Numbered from the stretch's first letter, positions 43,107 to 51,939 are shown. The stretch: 64,000 nucleotides of DNA from Candidatus Poribacteria bacterium (GCA_022822085.1 JAJECK010000104.1:1-64000), one strand, 5' to 3'. Numbers and translations: made by a program. Notes: generated by a model not told the origin, from the letters alone.

Positions 43107-44663
43107 TCAATCGTCAGTGTCATTGCCAAAAATGATTTCCTTCAATTCATTGTAAGTTTGCATCCCAGGCTTGATTAACGGAGCAAGTGTATTGCTCAGA
43201 AAGCCTTGATATTTTTCTCCGACCCCGTGCACTCCCCAGTTATCTAACTTGTTCCGGATTTGAATAGGAGTGCCTTTTATATCTTCAGCATTGTCTCGTA
43301 ATTTTATCAATTCAGCTACCTTTTCCGGATGAGGCTCTAATCCCTTATTTTTACATAGGACATCCAATACATCATCAGCAAGCAGGTAGTTTTCGATTTT
43401 CCCACGTTGTAGAACCTTTATTCCTTCTTTTTCTAACTGAACTACATCATCAGGTGAAGTATTCCTATCAGAATCCCTGAGTCCAAAGACCTTTGCCCCT
43501 TTCGCAACCGCTTCAACAACTGAAATGTAATTTAAGAGGTCTCTTTTTCCTCCCGCAGAGACAAACTTTGTATCGGGAAATTCCTCAGCAAAGATCAGAT
43601 TATAACATTCTGCGTCAAAACCCTCATCTCCAGGTCTCCCTTCACAAATGACAATTTGATCTGGTGCGACGAGGGCACCTAAATCGTCCAAAGCAACTTC
43701 ATGCGTCTGTTCCCAGAATCTGCGATTAGGATTGACAGGTTCTATAAAGACTGAACTATCAAAATCCCGGTTGCTAAAATCCAGAAATATAACTTGTTCC
43801 CCATATTGCTTGTGCAGTTGCAATGCTTTTCGCATCATTCCAATAGCATGTGTCGCGATCCACAATTGCGATTTATCATTCATAAGACGAAAAAGTTCAT
43901 CAAGGAGTTTTCCTTGTAATCTTGGATTCATGTGTGCTTCTGGTTCGTCTATACAAAAAACAGTGTCATCGTACTCCTCTCTCTTAATAAAGATATCGAG
44001 CAGCAAATCAAAAGCCGCCTTTTCTCCTCCAGAGAGGTTCTTATAAAGAAAATTCCTACTTGTTCCCTTGTCAAAAGTAAAACTTCTGTCGTTGAGTGGG
44101 TTGCCAAGACCATTAAGCACCAAATCCGGAAAGAGTCGTTCCATAGCATCTTGGATTTCTCCAAGGGTTTCATCTTGAAAGTTCCCTAAGCTTTTCGCCC
44201 GATCTTCTCTTCTAAATGCCCGTTCTAAAGCATTAGAAACAAGTCTCTGAAAATTGCCAGTAACCGCCGCATCATTTTCAATCATAGTTCTAAATCTTGT
44301 TTCTGTAATTACCGATGGCATTGTTTGTATCGCACCAATATTTAAAACAGGGTCATTACGGTAGGCGGTTCGCACATAAATGGCTTTTGTTTTATCAGAT
44401 TGTGAATCGTTATGAAATTTAATATCTATTGGTTCAACCCGCCTGTTTTGAGCAGACGTTTTGGAATAGTAATCAAGATCGTCACTGCCACGGTTCAATC
44501 TCCTATATTCATAAGATTTGTAATACATTGCATCAAACAACGATGATTTACCACAACCGTTGGGTCCAAGAAGAACAACAAGTTTAGCTGTCGCTGGAAT
44601 GTTTTGAATTCTCAAGTCTGTAAATCGCTTGAAATTCTGTAAATGTATCGACTCTATTTTCAA
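43107..44663 (-). CDS. OLD-like AAA ATPase with TOPRIM/DUF4435-like C-terminus (R-M associated)
   Basis: A 518-residue SMC/ABC-type ATPase. Walker A is GPNGCGKS (33-40), the ABC signature LSGGEK (210-215) and Walker B VFCIDEPEAH (235-244). The C-terminal half has a TOPRIM-like acidic set: E341-G (VICEGRPGDEGFD), GG at 371-372, and D397-S-D399 (GLRDSD), followed by IENYLLADDVL, as in OLD/DUF4435 proteins. It overlaps the mod stop by four bases (ATGA), so translation is coupled to the methyltransferase. A DNA-damage or abortive defence effector role attached to the restriction system is inferred; nuclease activity is not proven by sequence. Confidence 0.8.
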   Translation of the reverse strand: MKIESIHLQNFKRFTDLRIQNIPATAKLVVLLGPNGCGKSSLFDAMYYKSYEYRRLNRGSDDLDYYSKTSAQNRRVEPIDIKFHNDSQSDKTKAIYVRTAYRNDPVLNIGAIQTMPSVITETRFRTMIENDAAVTGNFQRLVSNALERAFRREDRAKSLGNFQDETLGEIQDAMERLFPDLVLNGLGNPLNDRSFTFDKGTSRNFLYKNLSGGEKAAFDLLLDIFIKREEYDDTVFCIDEPEAHMNPRLQGKLLDELFRLMNDKSQLWIATHAIGMMRKALQLHKQYGEQVIFLDFSNRDFDSSVFIEPVNPNRRFWEQTHEVALDDLGALVAPDQIVICEGRPGDEGFDAECYNLIFAEEFPDTKFVSAGGKRDLLNYISVVEAVAKGAKVFGLRDSDRNTSPDDVVQLEKEGIKVLQRGKIENYLLADDVLDVLCKNKGLEPHPEKVAELIKLRDNAEDIKGTPIQIRNKLDNWGVHGVGEKYQGFLSNTLAPLIKPGMQTYNELKEIIFGNDTDD

Positions 44664-46783
44664 ACTGTCACCTCTACAATTGTCATCGTATCATTGCCGA
44701 AAATGTCTACAACTTTAACAGCAATTTTCCGCGGTCCGGGTTCACATTCATGCGCAATACTCGTTAATTCCAAAGAACGATCCTTTCTTGTACGGAAACT
44801 TTGCCACTCATTTTCAAAGACATAATCACCAGTCCACTGTTCTTCCCACTCCTCAGTTTCTGAATTTTGCACACGGATGATCTCACGTTTGCTCTCAAAT
44901 TCAAAATCAACTGACCAATAATCTATCCAATCTGTCCAGTGTTCTGTCAATTGTTTACGACTAACAACCCCATCTGCATCTTTGCTAACCTTTATGACCT
45001 TGCCTCTTTCCACCACGATCTTACTACCCTTATTCTTTAATGTCTGCTGGGCATCGGAGACAGAATCTTGGGAGTAAAAGACAGAAAAATCGGTTAGTTC
45101 TACTGCTATTGTAGCGGGTCTATCTCCTTCTGCTACTGTTACATGAGGTTTGACTTCAATAAACGCCACGTCATGAAACACAACCTGATTCTGATCTACT
45201 GCACGTTTATCAAATACTTCGGCAGGGATGTATTTCGGGGCAAGGTCAATGCCTTTGTTTTTCGCTTCTTCTAACAGGTTAGGGAACAATCCCATTTCAA
45301 ACTCAAAACCGAGAACATCAACACGGGTGATCTGATGCTTGCGGCATTCAAGGATAATCTCCTCTATGAACAGGCGTGTCACAGGTAAATTGACAGGTCC
45401 GATTGCGATAAGCCTCCCCGCCTTTTTACCTTGAAAACTGGCGAAACCTTCTGCTTTTTCAGCAGAATAGGCGCGCAGGATTAGCTCCATAAATGCATTC
45501 TCCTTTTCCTCCAATTGTTTCTGCTGTTCAACCTCACGTAGATTCGGATTGATGCCAACGTAGTGTTGACGTTCATACTTACCGAGGTTAAGGATTTCAA
45601 AGGCGCGGTAGTCTTCACCGTCCGCTTTAAGCTGTCGCTGAACACCTATCATTCGTTTGCGTGTGGTATGGATAGCAAACTTGCCGAGGTCTGTAACAAT
45701 CCACTTTCGCCCCAATTTTTCAGCAACAGCGGCGGTTGTGCCAGAGCCGCAGAAGAAGTCAGCAACGAGATCGCCTTCGTTTGAGGATGCTTTGGTGATG
45801 CGTTCAAGAAGGGCTTCTCTTTTTTGAGTGGGATAATTCAAATATTCGTCAGATGTAGCATCTTGTTGAAAAGACTTTATATCTCTCCAGACATCAGGGA
45901 CCGCTATACCCTCAAGTTCATCAAGATACTGTTTTTTTCCTCCTCCTCTATCATCTCTATATTTTCTGCCATCATCATCTACATTCTTGAACCGCTTTAA
46001 GTATTCCTCATCATACGGTGTAAATTGCTTGTTGAATAATCTCTTATTATGATCCTTTGAATAGAACAGAATAGTATCATGACTTCTTACCCAATTCTTT
46101 ACTGCAGACTTATAACCCGACTTTGTATCAAAAGACCAGATCACTTCACGTTCAAAATTACTTCTAAACACTTCATCTAAAGCTAAGCGAATATGACTAT
46201 TTACCCGCCAATCACAATGAACATAGATACTCCCATCCTCTGCAAGCAAATCCCGCATCAATACCAACCGTTCGTAAATCATAGCAATAAACGAGTCCGC
46301 CCCCTTACCCCATGTGTCACGGTAGGCGATCTCTTCAAGAATGTTAGGGTTTTTGGTAAGTGTTTCGCCGCCGATCTCAATATCCATAGAGAAATCCGCA
46401 CCTACGTCAAAGGGTGGATCAATATAGATAAGTTTGAGTCCGCCTTGTTCTTCGATTTCTTCGCGCAGCGGTCCGTTCTTGAGTGATGACAAAATTAGTT
46501 TATTGTCACCCCAGATCAATTTGTTTGTCCATCCTTTGCGTTGTCTACCGCGTTCGTCAAATAAACCGAGTTGTTCATTGGATTCAGCACGGGGTTCGTC
46601 TACGTGTTCAATTGTCTGGAATGGCAGCACGATATTGCAGACTTCGTTTGTTTTGCCGTTCCAAACGAGTTCTACTTCGCGTTTGTCTTCAAAAAGTAGA
46701 AAGCGGTATTTTTCGGGCAGCGGTTTGTCTGCTTCTATGAAGCGGATGATTTCTTGTTGTTCTTGTTCTGTGAGTCGTGGCAT
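44660..46783 (-). CDS. mod: Type III restriction-modification DNA methyltransferase (Mod)
   Basis: A 707-residue beta-class N6-adenine methyltransferase. The catalytic DPPF (122-125) comes before the SAM-binding FCGSGT (344-349), with the target-recognition segment between them. A long C-terminal part (about 400-707) includes beta-rich segments ending in an Ig-like IVEVTV strand. It would methylate one strand of an asymmetric site to protect host DNA and give specificity to the Res subunit. The order is res, two small-gene pairs, mod, ATPase. A partial copy of its first 27 codons lies at 47771-47850. Confidence 0.92.
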   Translation of the reverse strand: MPRLTEQEQQEIIRFIEADKPLPEKYRFLLFEDKREVELVWNGKTNEVCNIVLPFQTIEHVDEPRAESNEQLGLFDERGRQRKGWTNKLIWGDNKLILSSLKNGPLREEIEEQGGLKLIYIDPPFDVGADFSMDIEIGGETLTKNPNILEEIAYRDTWGKGADSFIAMIYERLVLMRDLLAEDGSIYVHCDWRVNSHIRLALDEVFRSNFEREVIWSFDTKSGYKSAVKNWVRSHDTILFYSKDHNKRLFNKQFTPYDEEYLKRFKNVDDDGRKYRDDRGGGKKQYLDELEGIAVPDVWRDIKSFQQDATSDEYLNYPTQKREALLERITKASSNEGDLVADFFCGSGTTAAVAEKLGRKWIVTDLGKFAIHTTRKRMIGVQRQLKADGEDYRAFEILNLGKYERQHYVGINPNLREVEQQKQLEEKENAFMELILRAYSAEKAEGFASFQGKKAGRLIAIGPVNLPVTRLFIEEIILECRKHQITRVDVLGFEFEMGLFPNLLEEAKNKGIDLAPKYIPAEVFDKRAVDQNQVVFHDVAFIEVKPHVTVAEGDRPATIAVELTDFSVFYSQDSVSDAQQTLKNKGSKIVVERGKVIKVSKDADGVVSRKQLTEHWTDWIDYWSVDFEFESKREIIRVQNSETEEWEEQWTGDYVFENEWQSFRTRKDRSLELTSIAHECEPGPRKIAVKVVDIFGNDTMTIVEVTV

Positions 46784-46853
46784 AGGTTTTTTCTATAGTT
46801 ACCTACAAATTCAACAAATTTTACAGTTCTGTTAAAACGATTTCATTCCTGCC

Positions 46854-47201
46854 TCAGTTATTTCGTGTCTTATCGTAAGGAATAACAACATCTCCAATTT
46901 TTATCGGGACACTATTGGTAGGTAAAAGAGCCGTAGCGTAAGGTCCGATATCTCTTCCTACAATAGTTTTTTCAAGTGTGGATGCCACAGATAATTTTTC
47001 CTGGACATCAATAACTTGTATTAAAAGCTTAGGTCGTTCTACATTACCCAATATTGACGAGGAATCAGGATCTTTTATCTGTGTGGTTTCTACTACATTA
47101 TAGTACACGCCTTCATTTACACCGTGCATAGATCCTATATTTATGACAAGTTCCTTATTACTAAGGATTTTTGCAACTTTTCCGCGAATTGGTTTATTCA
47201 C
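46854..47201 (-). CDS. FlgT-C-like small protein, copy A
   Basis: A 115-residue beta-rich protein: INIGSMHGVNEGVYYNVVE (about 20-38), the IKDPDSSSILGNVERPKLLIQVIDVQEKLSVA block (about 42-73) and a short tail. The pattern I-x-IG-x-x-x-GV-x-x-G-x-x-(Y/F)-x-V followed by DPD(S/T)G-x-x-LG resembles FlgT C-terminal and related OB/SH3-like domains. It overlaps the upstream two-TM gene by eight bases. It is homologous to copy B at 47868-48308 but lacks that copy's internal TM-like stretch (about 90-125). Function unknown. Confidence 0.7.
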   Translation of the reverse strand: MNKPIRGKVAKILSNKELVINIGSMHGVNEGVYYNVVETTQIKDPDSSSILGNVERPKLLIQVIDVQEKLSVASTLEKTIVGRDIGPYATALLPTNSVPIKIGDVVIPYDKTRNN

Positions 47202-47664
47202 TCTCTATCACCCCTTGTATTTTAGATTCAAGATTTTGTTTTAATTCTTCAACATCTTCTGGAACAATGTCTCTCCAATCTTCCAACGCATCATCCGCAG
47301 CAGTAAGTTGTTCAGTAACAATTGCGTCAAGTTTCGCAATTACTACTCGAATGTCATCAGTTGACTCTGAATTTTCTGTCAATTGTATCTCAGTTGATGC
47401 CTGGGAGAGACTTTCGTAAAGAGATACAAGCCGTCTGAACGCTGACCGTGCATGTGGTTTGATAATTTCTCTTGCAGCTTCTTTAGCAGACTGTTGACCA
47501 AGAATAAATGAACCCGCAAGTCCTGCAGTAAGGACAAAGACTTGCCAAATTGTACTTTCAACGACAGTTAAAGTTCTTGTGGTTGTTGTGTACACGACTA
47601 AGGCTGATATACCTATAGCAATAAGGACAAGCAAGCCTGCAAGAACCCGATTTAAGTTTTTCAT
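47194..47664 (-). CDS. Two-TM small membrane protein, copy A
   Basis: A 156-residue protein with TM1 at about 7-27, TM2 at about 38-58 (WQVFVLTAGLAGSFILG), then a cytoplasmic helical tail with a positively charged AAREIIKPHARSAFRRLVSLYESL segment and acidic coiled C-terminus (about 100-150). No known family was recognised. It is preceded by its own promoter (47673-47701) and overlaps the FlgT-C-like gene. Strongly similar to copy B at 48292-48828. Confidence 0.75.
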   Translation of the reverse strand: MKNLNRVLAGLLVLIAIGISALVVYTTTTRTLTVVESTIWQVFVLTAGLAGSFILGQQSAKEAAREIIKPHARSAFRRLVSLYESLSQASTEIQLTENSESTDDIRVVIAKLDAIVTEQLTAADDALEDWRDIVPEDVEELKQNLESKIQGVIESE

Positions 47665-47672
47665 AATTTACC

Positions 47673-47701
47673 ATTGTATCAAAAAAAGTAGTGTTTGTCA
47701 A
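47673..47701 (-). promoter_or_regulatory. Promoter of small-gene pair A, near-leaderless
   Basis: On the minus strand TTGACA (47701-47696), 17 bases, TACAAT (47678-47673), then only eight bases to the ATG at 47664. Transcription would begin about at the start codon, and no Shine-Dalgarno is present. The same arrangement precedes copy B. Confidence 0.65.
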
Positions 47702-47717
47702 AAATAACAATTATTAT

Positions 47718-47850
47718 TAAGCTGTCCAGCATTATGATTTATATTCAGTAAACCGTTAAGGAGTTTAAATGGATATTTGTCGGGTAGTGGTTTGTCTGCT
47801 TCTATGAAGCGGATAATTTCTTGTTGTTCTTGTTCTGTGAGTCTTGGCAT
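47718..47850 (-). pseudogene. Fused mod 5'-end / res 3'-end remnant
   Basis: On the minus strand 47850-47771 matches the first 27 codons of mod (MPRLTEQEQQEIIRF and on to PLPDKY). It then switches directly, at 47770-47718, to a sequence matching the last codons and 3' flank of res (compare CTGAATATAAATCATAATG at both sites, with one base lost). It is left over from a second mod and res after deletion between them. Confidence 0.85.
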
Positions 47851-47867
47851 ACTAAACTTGTCTTTCG

Positions 47868-48308
47868 TTATTTTTCGTTATCTGTTTCGCTGGTTTCAAG
47901 GACTTGCACGACAGGGTCGCCGATCTTGATAGAGGCAGCCGGACTTCTTTTTTGCCATATCTTACGCGTTGCTAACAACGAAGGTGTCATAAGAGCCATA
48001 GCGATTGGACCGAAAGTTGCCATTGATATGAATGTAAAATCTTTTAAGATGTCAGTATCCGCTCCGTTTACGTTGGGCGCGGTTGCTACCGATAATTTCT
48101 CTTGGGCGTGTGTCACCTTAACTCTTACTTTTGGGCGGTCAATATAACCTAACACTTCGCCGGTATCGGGGTCTGTGATATTTTGGTGGTTTGCATCGAT
48201 AACATCAAAGTACATGCCAACAGTTACACCATGTGCAGTTCCGATATTCATTGCGATTTCTTGTGTATTAAGAATACGTGACACCTTTCCGTTAATTTGC
48301 TGGATCAT
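47868..48308 (-). CDS. FlgT-C-like small protein, copy B
   Basis: A 146-residue protein from the ATG at 48308, chosen for GGAGG six bases upstream (an ATG at 48326 also exists). Blocks are AMNIGTAHGVTVGMYFDVID, ITDPDTGEVLGYIDRPKVRVKVTHAQEKLSVATA (about 40-75) and a hydrophobic stretch FTFISMATFGPIAMALMTPSLLA (about 88-110) that copy A lacks, then IKIGDPVVQV. The hydrophobic part could be a membrane segment. It overlaps the upstream two-TM gene by 17 bases. Function unknown. Confidence 0.7.
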   Translation of the reverse strand: MIQQINGKVSRILNTQEIAMNIGTAHGVTVGMYFDVIDANHQNITDPDTGEVLGYIDRPKVRVKVTHAQEKLSVATAPNVNGADTDILKDFTFISMATFGPIAMALMTPSLLATRKIWQKRSPAASIKIGDPVVQVLETSETDNEK

Positions 48309-48828
48309 CTTTGTCCTCCATTTCATAGTCAGGCAAAAGTTTTTGGATTAGTGCTTCTACTTCTTCTTGTATTGCAACGTTATCTTGAAGTTTTTGGATT
48401 AGATCTTCCACCTCTTCCTCAAGAATATCTCGCCAGTTTTCTAATGCGTCATCTGCTGTAGCGAGTTGTTCGGTAAAAATTGCAGTAAGGTAAGCGCGGA
48501 TAACGGAGTAATGTTGATAAGATTCAAAACCTTGTGGTAATTCTACTGCTGCTACTGACCTTGCGCGTGAAATACTCTTATAGAGTGACACAAGGTACCG
48601 GGCAGCACCTCGGGCATGTGGTTTAAGGATTTCTTTCGCTGCCTCACGTGCCGACTGACGACCAAAAATGAACGAACCTGCAAGTCCTGCTGTAAGGGCA
48701 AAGACTTGCCAAATGATGCTTTCAACAGCAGTTAATGCTCTTGTAGTTGATATGTATACGACTAAAGCTGATACCGCTAAAGCAATAAATATAAGTGAGG
48801 CAGCCGGGACCCAATTTAAGTTTTTCAT
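48292..48828 (-). CDS. Two-TM small membrane protein, copy B
   Basis: A 178-residue homologue of copy A: TM1 about 7-27, TM2 about 38-58 (WQVFALTAGLAGSFIFG), SAREAAKEILKPHARGAARYLVSLYKSI, then a longer acidic helical tail containing a duplicated (V)EALIQKL / VEDLIQKL heptad-like segment (about 145-170). Its promoter (48837-48865) is the same type as that of copy A. It sits immediately downstream of res, separated by a family D repeat. Confidence 0.75.
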   Translation of the reverse strand: MKNLNWVPAASLIFIALAVSALVVYISTTRALTAVESIIWQVFALTAGLAGSFIFGRQSAREAAKEILKPHARGAARYLVSLYKSISRARSVAAVELPQGFESYQHYSVIRAYLTAIFTEQLATADDALENWRDILEEEVEDLIQKLQDNVAIQEEVEALIQKLLPDYEMEDKDDPAN

Positions 48829-48836
48829 AATATATC

Positions 48837-48865
48837 AGTGTATCAAAAAAAGTGGTCTTTGTCAA
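48837..48865 (-). promoter_or_regulatory. Promoter of small-gene pair B, near-leaderless
   Basis: On the minus strand TTGACA (48865-48860), 17 bases, TACACT (48842-48837), then eight bases to the ATG at 48828. The spacing is identical to the copy A promoter. Confidence 0.6.
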
Positions 48866-48877
48866 AAATAACTACAG

Positions 48878-48997
48878 TATATCTCATAAATCATAATAGG
48901 ACACCTTCATCGTCCGGGCGAGGTTACCTCGTCCCAATAAGAAAGGATTCTCCTAAACGGGCGGGGAGACCCCGCTACAAGTGATTTATGAGATACG
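48878..48997. repeat. MITE-like element, family D
   Basis: TATCTCATAAATCA (48880-48893) and TGATTTATGAGATA (48982-48995) are exact inverted ends, flanking GGGCGAGGTTACCTCGTCCC and GGCGGGGAGACCCCGCT hairpins. It is inserted between res and small-gene pair B; the equivalent place by copy A lacks it. A short relative without interior lies at 52173-52204. Confidence 0.8.
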
Positions 48998-49023
48998 CTC
49001 TATTAAGATTAAGTGGCCTGACA

Positions 49024-51705
49024 TTATGATTTATATTCAGTAAACCCGTCAAGCAGCTGCTGGCATGTTGTCGGTGAATATGTCCGAAAACTCTCCTCAT
49101 CTACAAAAACATAATCATAGACAACGTCTGATGAGATATTATTAACATCCTCACACCATTGCGATAAACGTTGCATCTTGAGCGGTACATCTAAATCTTC
49201 TAATCCTTTGGTCTCAACTACAACCACACTACCATCTGTCAACTTAACGATAAAGTCGGGATAGTAGTTAGAGATGTCACCATCGGCATTGACATAATCA
49301 AGTTTAAACTGCACACCGTAGTAGTTTTTTGTATAGGATACGACATCTGGGGAATCCTCCAGGAATTTAGCAAATTCCAACTCCAAATGACTATCACCAG
49401 TGATAATGTTAAATACAGATTTCGTTGGTTCTAAATGTTCTTGGTCCTTAACCATAAAAGGTCTTGTACTGCTAATTTTAGTTGTTTCGTTTAATTCTGC
49501 ACTTCCTTTGTCCTGGACTGTAAGTTCGTTGATGGCGCGTTTAAATGTTTCAATGATAGTTTTTGTTGCGCGGAGTTCAGCGAGATTCTTTATGGTGACG
49601 GGATCGTCTAATGCCACCGTTTCACCAAAGAGATGGTGCTGGACAAACTCTTTTACCTTTGCATACAACACATCATAACCACCGACGAGTCGGAGTTCTT
49701 TCATGAGCGTCTGTGCAAAATAACCGAGAGCGTTTCGGTAGTCTTCAGCTCCTGGACTTTCCAATATTGTTGTATGTGCCACTTCACTTGTTGCCATATA
49801 TCGGAATTCAATTTCACGTAGTTCATCTACACCATAGGACAAATATACTATCGGCTTAAAGTCAAGACTACTCACATTCAAGTTTTCAAGATACTTATAT
49901 TCACGATAGACGCGTCGTGTCAAAATCGGAATTTCAATATCAAGTGCTCCAATGTCTTTGTCAACATTTTCATTGTCTACTTCAATCACAAGTGGAGCAA
50001 TGGGTTTTGTGCCTTCCCCCATCTCTTTACGTTCTAATTCAACGCCTTCTTCTTGTATCTTTTCCACAAAATCCATGAAGGCATCGGTCCCGACGACACT
50101 CACAGCCTCATCAATTTCATTCAGATACATCCTACGGAGTCCGCGCCCAAGTGTTTGTTCAGGAAGGATATTGCTTTTAGCGGTATATGCACGGAGTCCT
50201 ACGATAGTGGTAACGTTCTTTACATCCCATCCCTCTTTGAGCATTAACACGGAGACAATTGCTTTGTACGGATTTTCCTGAGAATCGATCTCATTCGCTT
50301 GCTTTCGGAGTTTTTCAAGTTCTTCTTTCTTCTTGGCAGATGTCGCCTCGGAGATTTCACCGTTATTCTTTGTATGTATAACAAGTACTGCATCTTGTAA
50401 GTCTGGGTACCGATTTTCAAGATATTCTGCTACCTCATCGCAGTTTTTGGTATCATCTGTCATAACGAATAGAATGGCTTTCTTACCCAATTTTTCGTGC
50501 CGTTCAAACGCTTTCTGCCACTCAATGACCCCAAGGTGTAGATAGTCTGCATATTTCTCCGTGAACTTAGCACTAAGTCTTTCTTCAAGTTTTTTCCTAC
50601 TTTCATCATCTGGGAGAATTGGGTGTTTAACGACATTTTGCGAAATCGCCTCGACAAGCGGATAATCCGAGACGGTTTGGACAAAGATTGCGCCGTTGTT
50701 ATGCTTTGGGGTTGCTGTTACATCAACTTGCAATGATAACTCGCTGCCCTTTTGCACAAGTCGGTTGTGAATATCTTCAATTGACATAAACCATGCCATG
50801 CTGGGGTCATGGATATGATGTGCCTCATCATTGAGTACCATCAGTTCGTCAATGTCTCGGACAATATCCCCAAGGTCTACTTTGGAATCTGTAGTCGCAC
50901 CAGTCGGTTTTTTGCCTAAATAGTAGTCCATAGTATTGTCGTCATCGGGTGAGGGAGGTGTTTGGTCACTGGAATAGACACGGTGAATATTCGTGAGAAA
51001 GATGTTACCTGTAGCGCGGGTGGTCCGCACCTCATCTTGGACATGTAAGGTGAGTTGAAAATCGTTTCGCCAATTCTGTCCTTCATAACCGTTGTCTGGT
51101 AGCACGGGGTCATCAAAAAAGATACGTAATCCTTGGAAATCGTGATAGAGTCTATCAAGCACAATGATATTGGGGGCGATGACAAGGAAATTCCGTGAGA
51201 GTTCGGAATCGGGTTCATACAATTTGTGAAAGAAACTCCAAGCGATAGCGAGACTCAGAACCTTTGTTTTGCCTGTACCTGTTGCCATTTTTATGACGAA
51301 CCTTTTCCAATTTTCGTCAAACATTCCTGCAGAAACGGCACCGGAACTGTCGAACCGCATCAGGTCGAATTCATCTTGGACCTTGACAACATCATGTAGG
51401 TATACAATAGTTTCCAGTGCCTCGCGTTGTGCAAAGTAATACTGAAACTCTGTCGTTGTACCGTCAGATTGTTCTTTCAAGTGCGGTTCCTTGAACCACC
51501 AATTGAGTAGTGTTTTGCTTGTCTCGGATGCCCCCTTATAATTGTCGTCACGCCATGTTTTTACATTCTCACGAATCTTTTGTACAAGTGGTGGGAGTAA
51601 CAAACCGTTCGTAAATAGTTGTAATTGTGCTGCATCTGGTGTCCAGCGGACTGAAGGATCAATAACTTCGTGTGGAGATTCAGGAAATTCTGGGGGTAAT
51701 GGCAT
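49024..51705 (-). CDS. res: Type III restriction enzyme Res subunit (helicase/endonuclease)
   Basis: An 893-residue superfamily-2 helicase-nuclease. Walker A is ATGTGKT (141-147), the DEAH box is at 293-296 (LNDEAHHIH), motif VI is QTLGRGLRRMY, and a C-terminal PD-(D/E)xK nuclease core has P816-D817 (YYPDFIVK) and E831-x-K833 (VVVETKGLED). Together with Mod it would cut unmodified foreign DNA after ATP-driven communication between two sites. It is separated from mod by the two small-gene pairs, which is unusual, since mod and res are normally adjacent. Confidence 0.93.
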   Translation of the reverse strand: MPLPPEFPESPHEVIDPSVRWTPDAAQLQLFTNGLLLPPLVQKIRENVKTWRDDNYKGASETSKTLLNWWFKEPHLKEQSDGTTTEFQYYFAQREALETIVYLHDVVKVQDEFDLMRFDSSGAVSAGMFDENWKRFVIKMATGTGKTKVLSLAIAWSFFHKLYEPDSELSRNFLVIAPNIIVLDRLYHDFQGLRIFFDDPVLPDNGYEGQNWRNDFQLTLHVQDEVRTTRATGNIFLTNIHRVYSSDQTPPSPDDDNTMDYYLGKKPTGATTDSKVDLGDIVRDIDELMVLNDEAHHIHDPSMAWFMSIEDIHNRLVQKGSELSLQVDVTATPKHNNGAIFVQTVSDYPLVEAISQNVVKHPILPDDESRKKLEERLSAKFTEKYADYLHLGVIEWQKAFERHEKLGKKAILFVMTDDTKNCDEVAEYLENRYPDLQDAVLVIHTKNNGEISEATSAKKKEELEKLRKQANEIDSQENPYKAIVSVLMLKEGWDVKNVTTIVGLRAYTAKSNILPEQTLGRGLRRMYLNEIDEAVSVVGTDAFMDFVEKIQEEGVELERKEMGEGTKPIAPLVIEVDNENVDKDIGALDIEIPILTRRVYREYKYLENLNVSSLDFKPIVYLSYGVDELREIEFRYMATSEVAHTTILESPGAEDYRNALGYFAQTLMKELRLVGGYDVLYAKVKEFVQHHLFGETVALDDPVTIKNLAELRATKTIIETFKRAINELTVQDKGSAELNETTKISSTRPFMVKDQEHLEPTKSVFNIITGDSHLELEFAKFLEDSPDVVSYTKNYYGVQFKLDYVNADGDISNYYPDFIVKLTDGSVVVVETKGLEDLDVPLKMQRLSQWCEDVNNISSDVVYDYVFVDEESFRTYSPTTCQQLLDGFTEYKS

Positions 51706-51872
51706 TTATTCTCTCAGTTCTAATTTTCTTAGAAATTGTATCGGAATTAGTCGTTTTGGACTTGGAAAAAGTGATTAAAAAGTGTGCTAAACCCTTGTGT
51801 ATAGTGGGTTTATATGGTCCAATATAGACAAGAAATTAGGGGGTTGTCACCCCCTAATAAACTCAAAAAAGC

Positions 51873-51939
51873 GAGTTGCTTTTCTGACGTTCAAACTTAT
51901 CTGATTATTGTATCAGAATCTGTCAGAAAAAAGCAACTC
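51873..51939. repeat. Inverted repeat upstream of transposase remnant
   Basis: GAGTTGCTTTTCTGAC (51873-51888) and GTCAGAAAAAAGCAACTC (51922-51939) are inverted complements with a two-base size difference, loop about 33 bases. It ends 18 bases before the transposase ATG, so it may mark the element's end or a transcription attenuator. Confidence 0.65.

Noticed and set aside
43107-44663. Considered calling the ATPase RecF
   Set aside because: RecF lacks the TOPRIM/DUF4435-like E341, D397-x-D399 end, and the gene overlaps mod rather than sitting near dnaN or gyrB.
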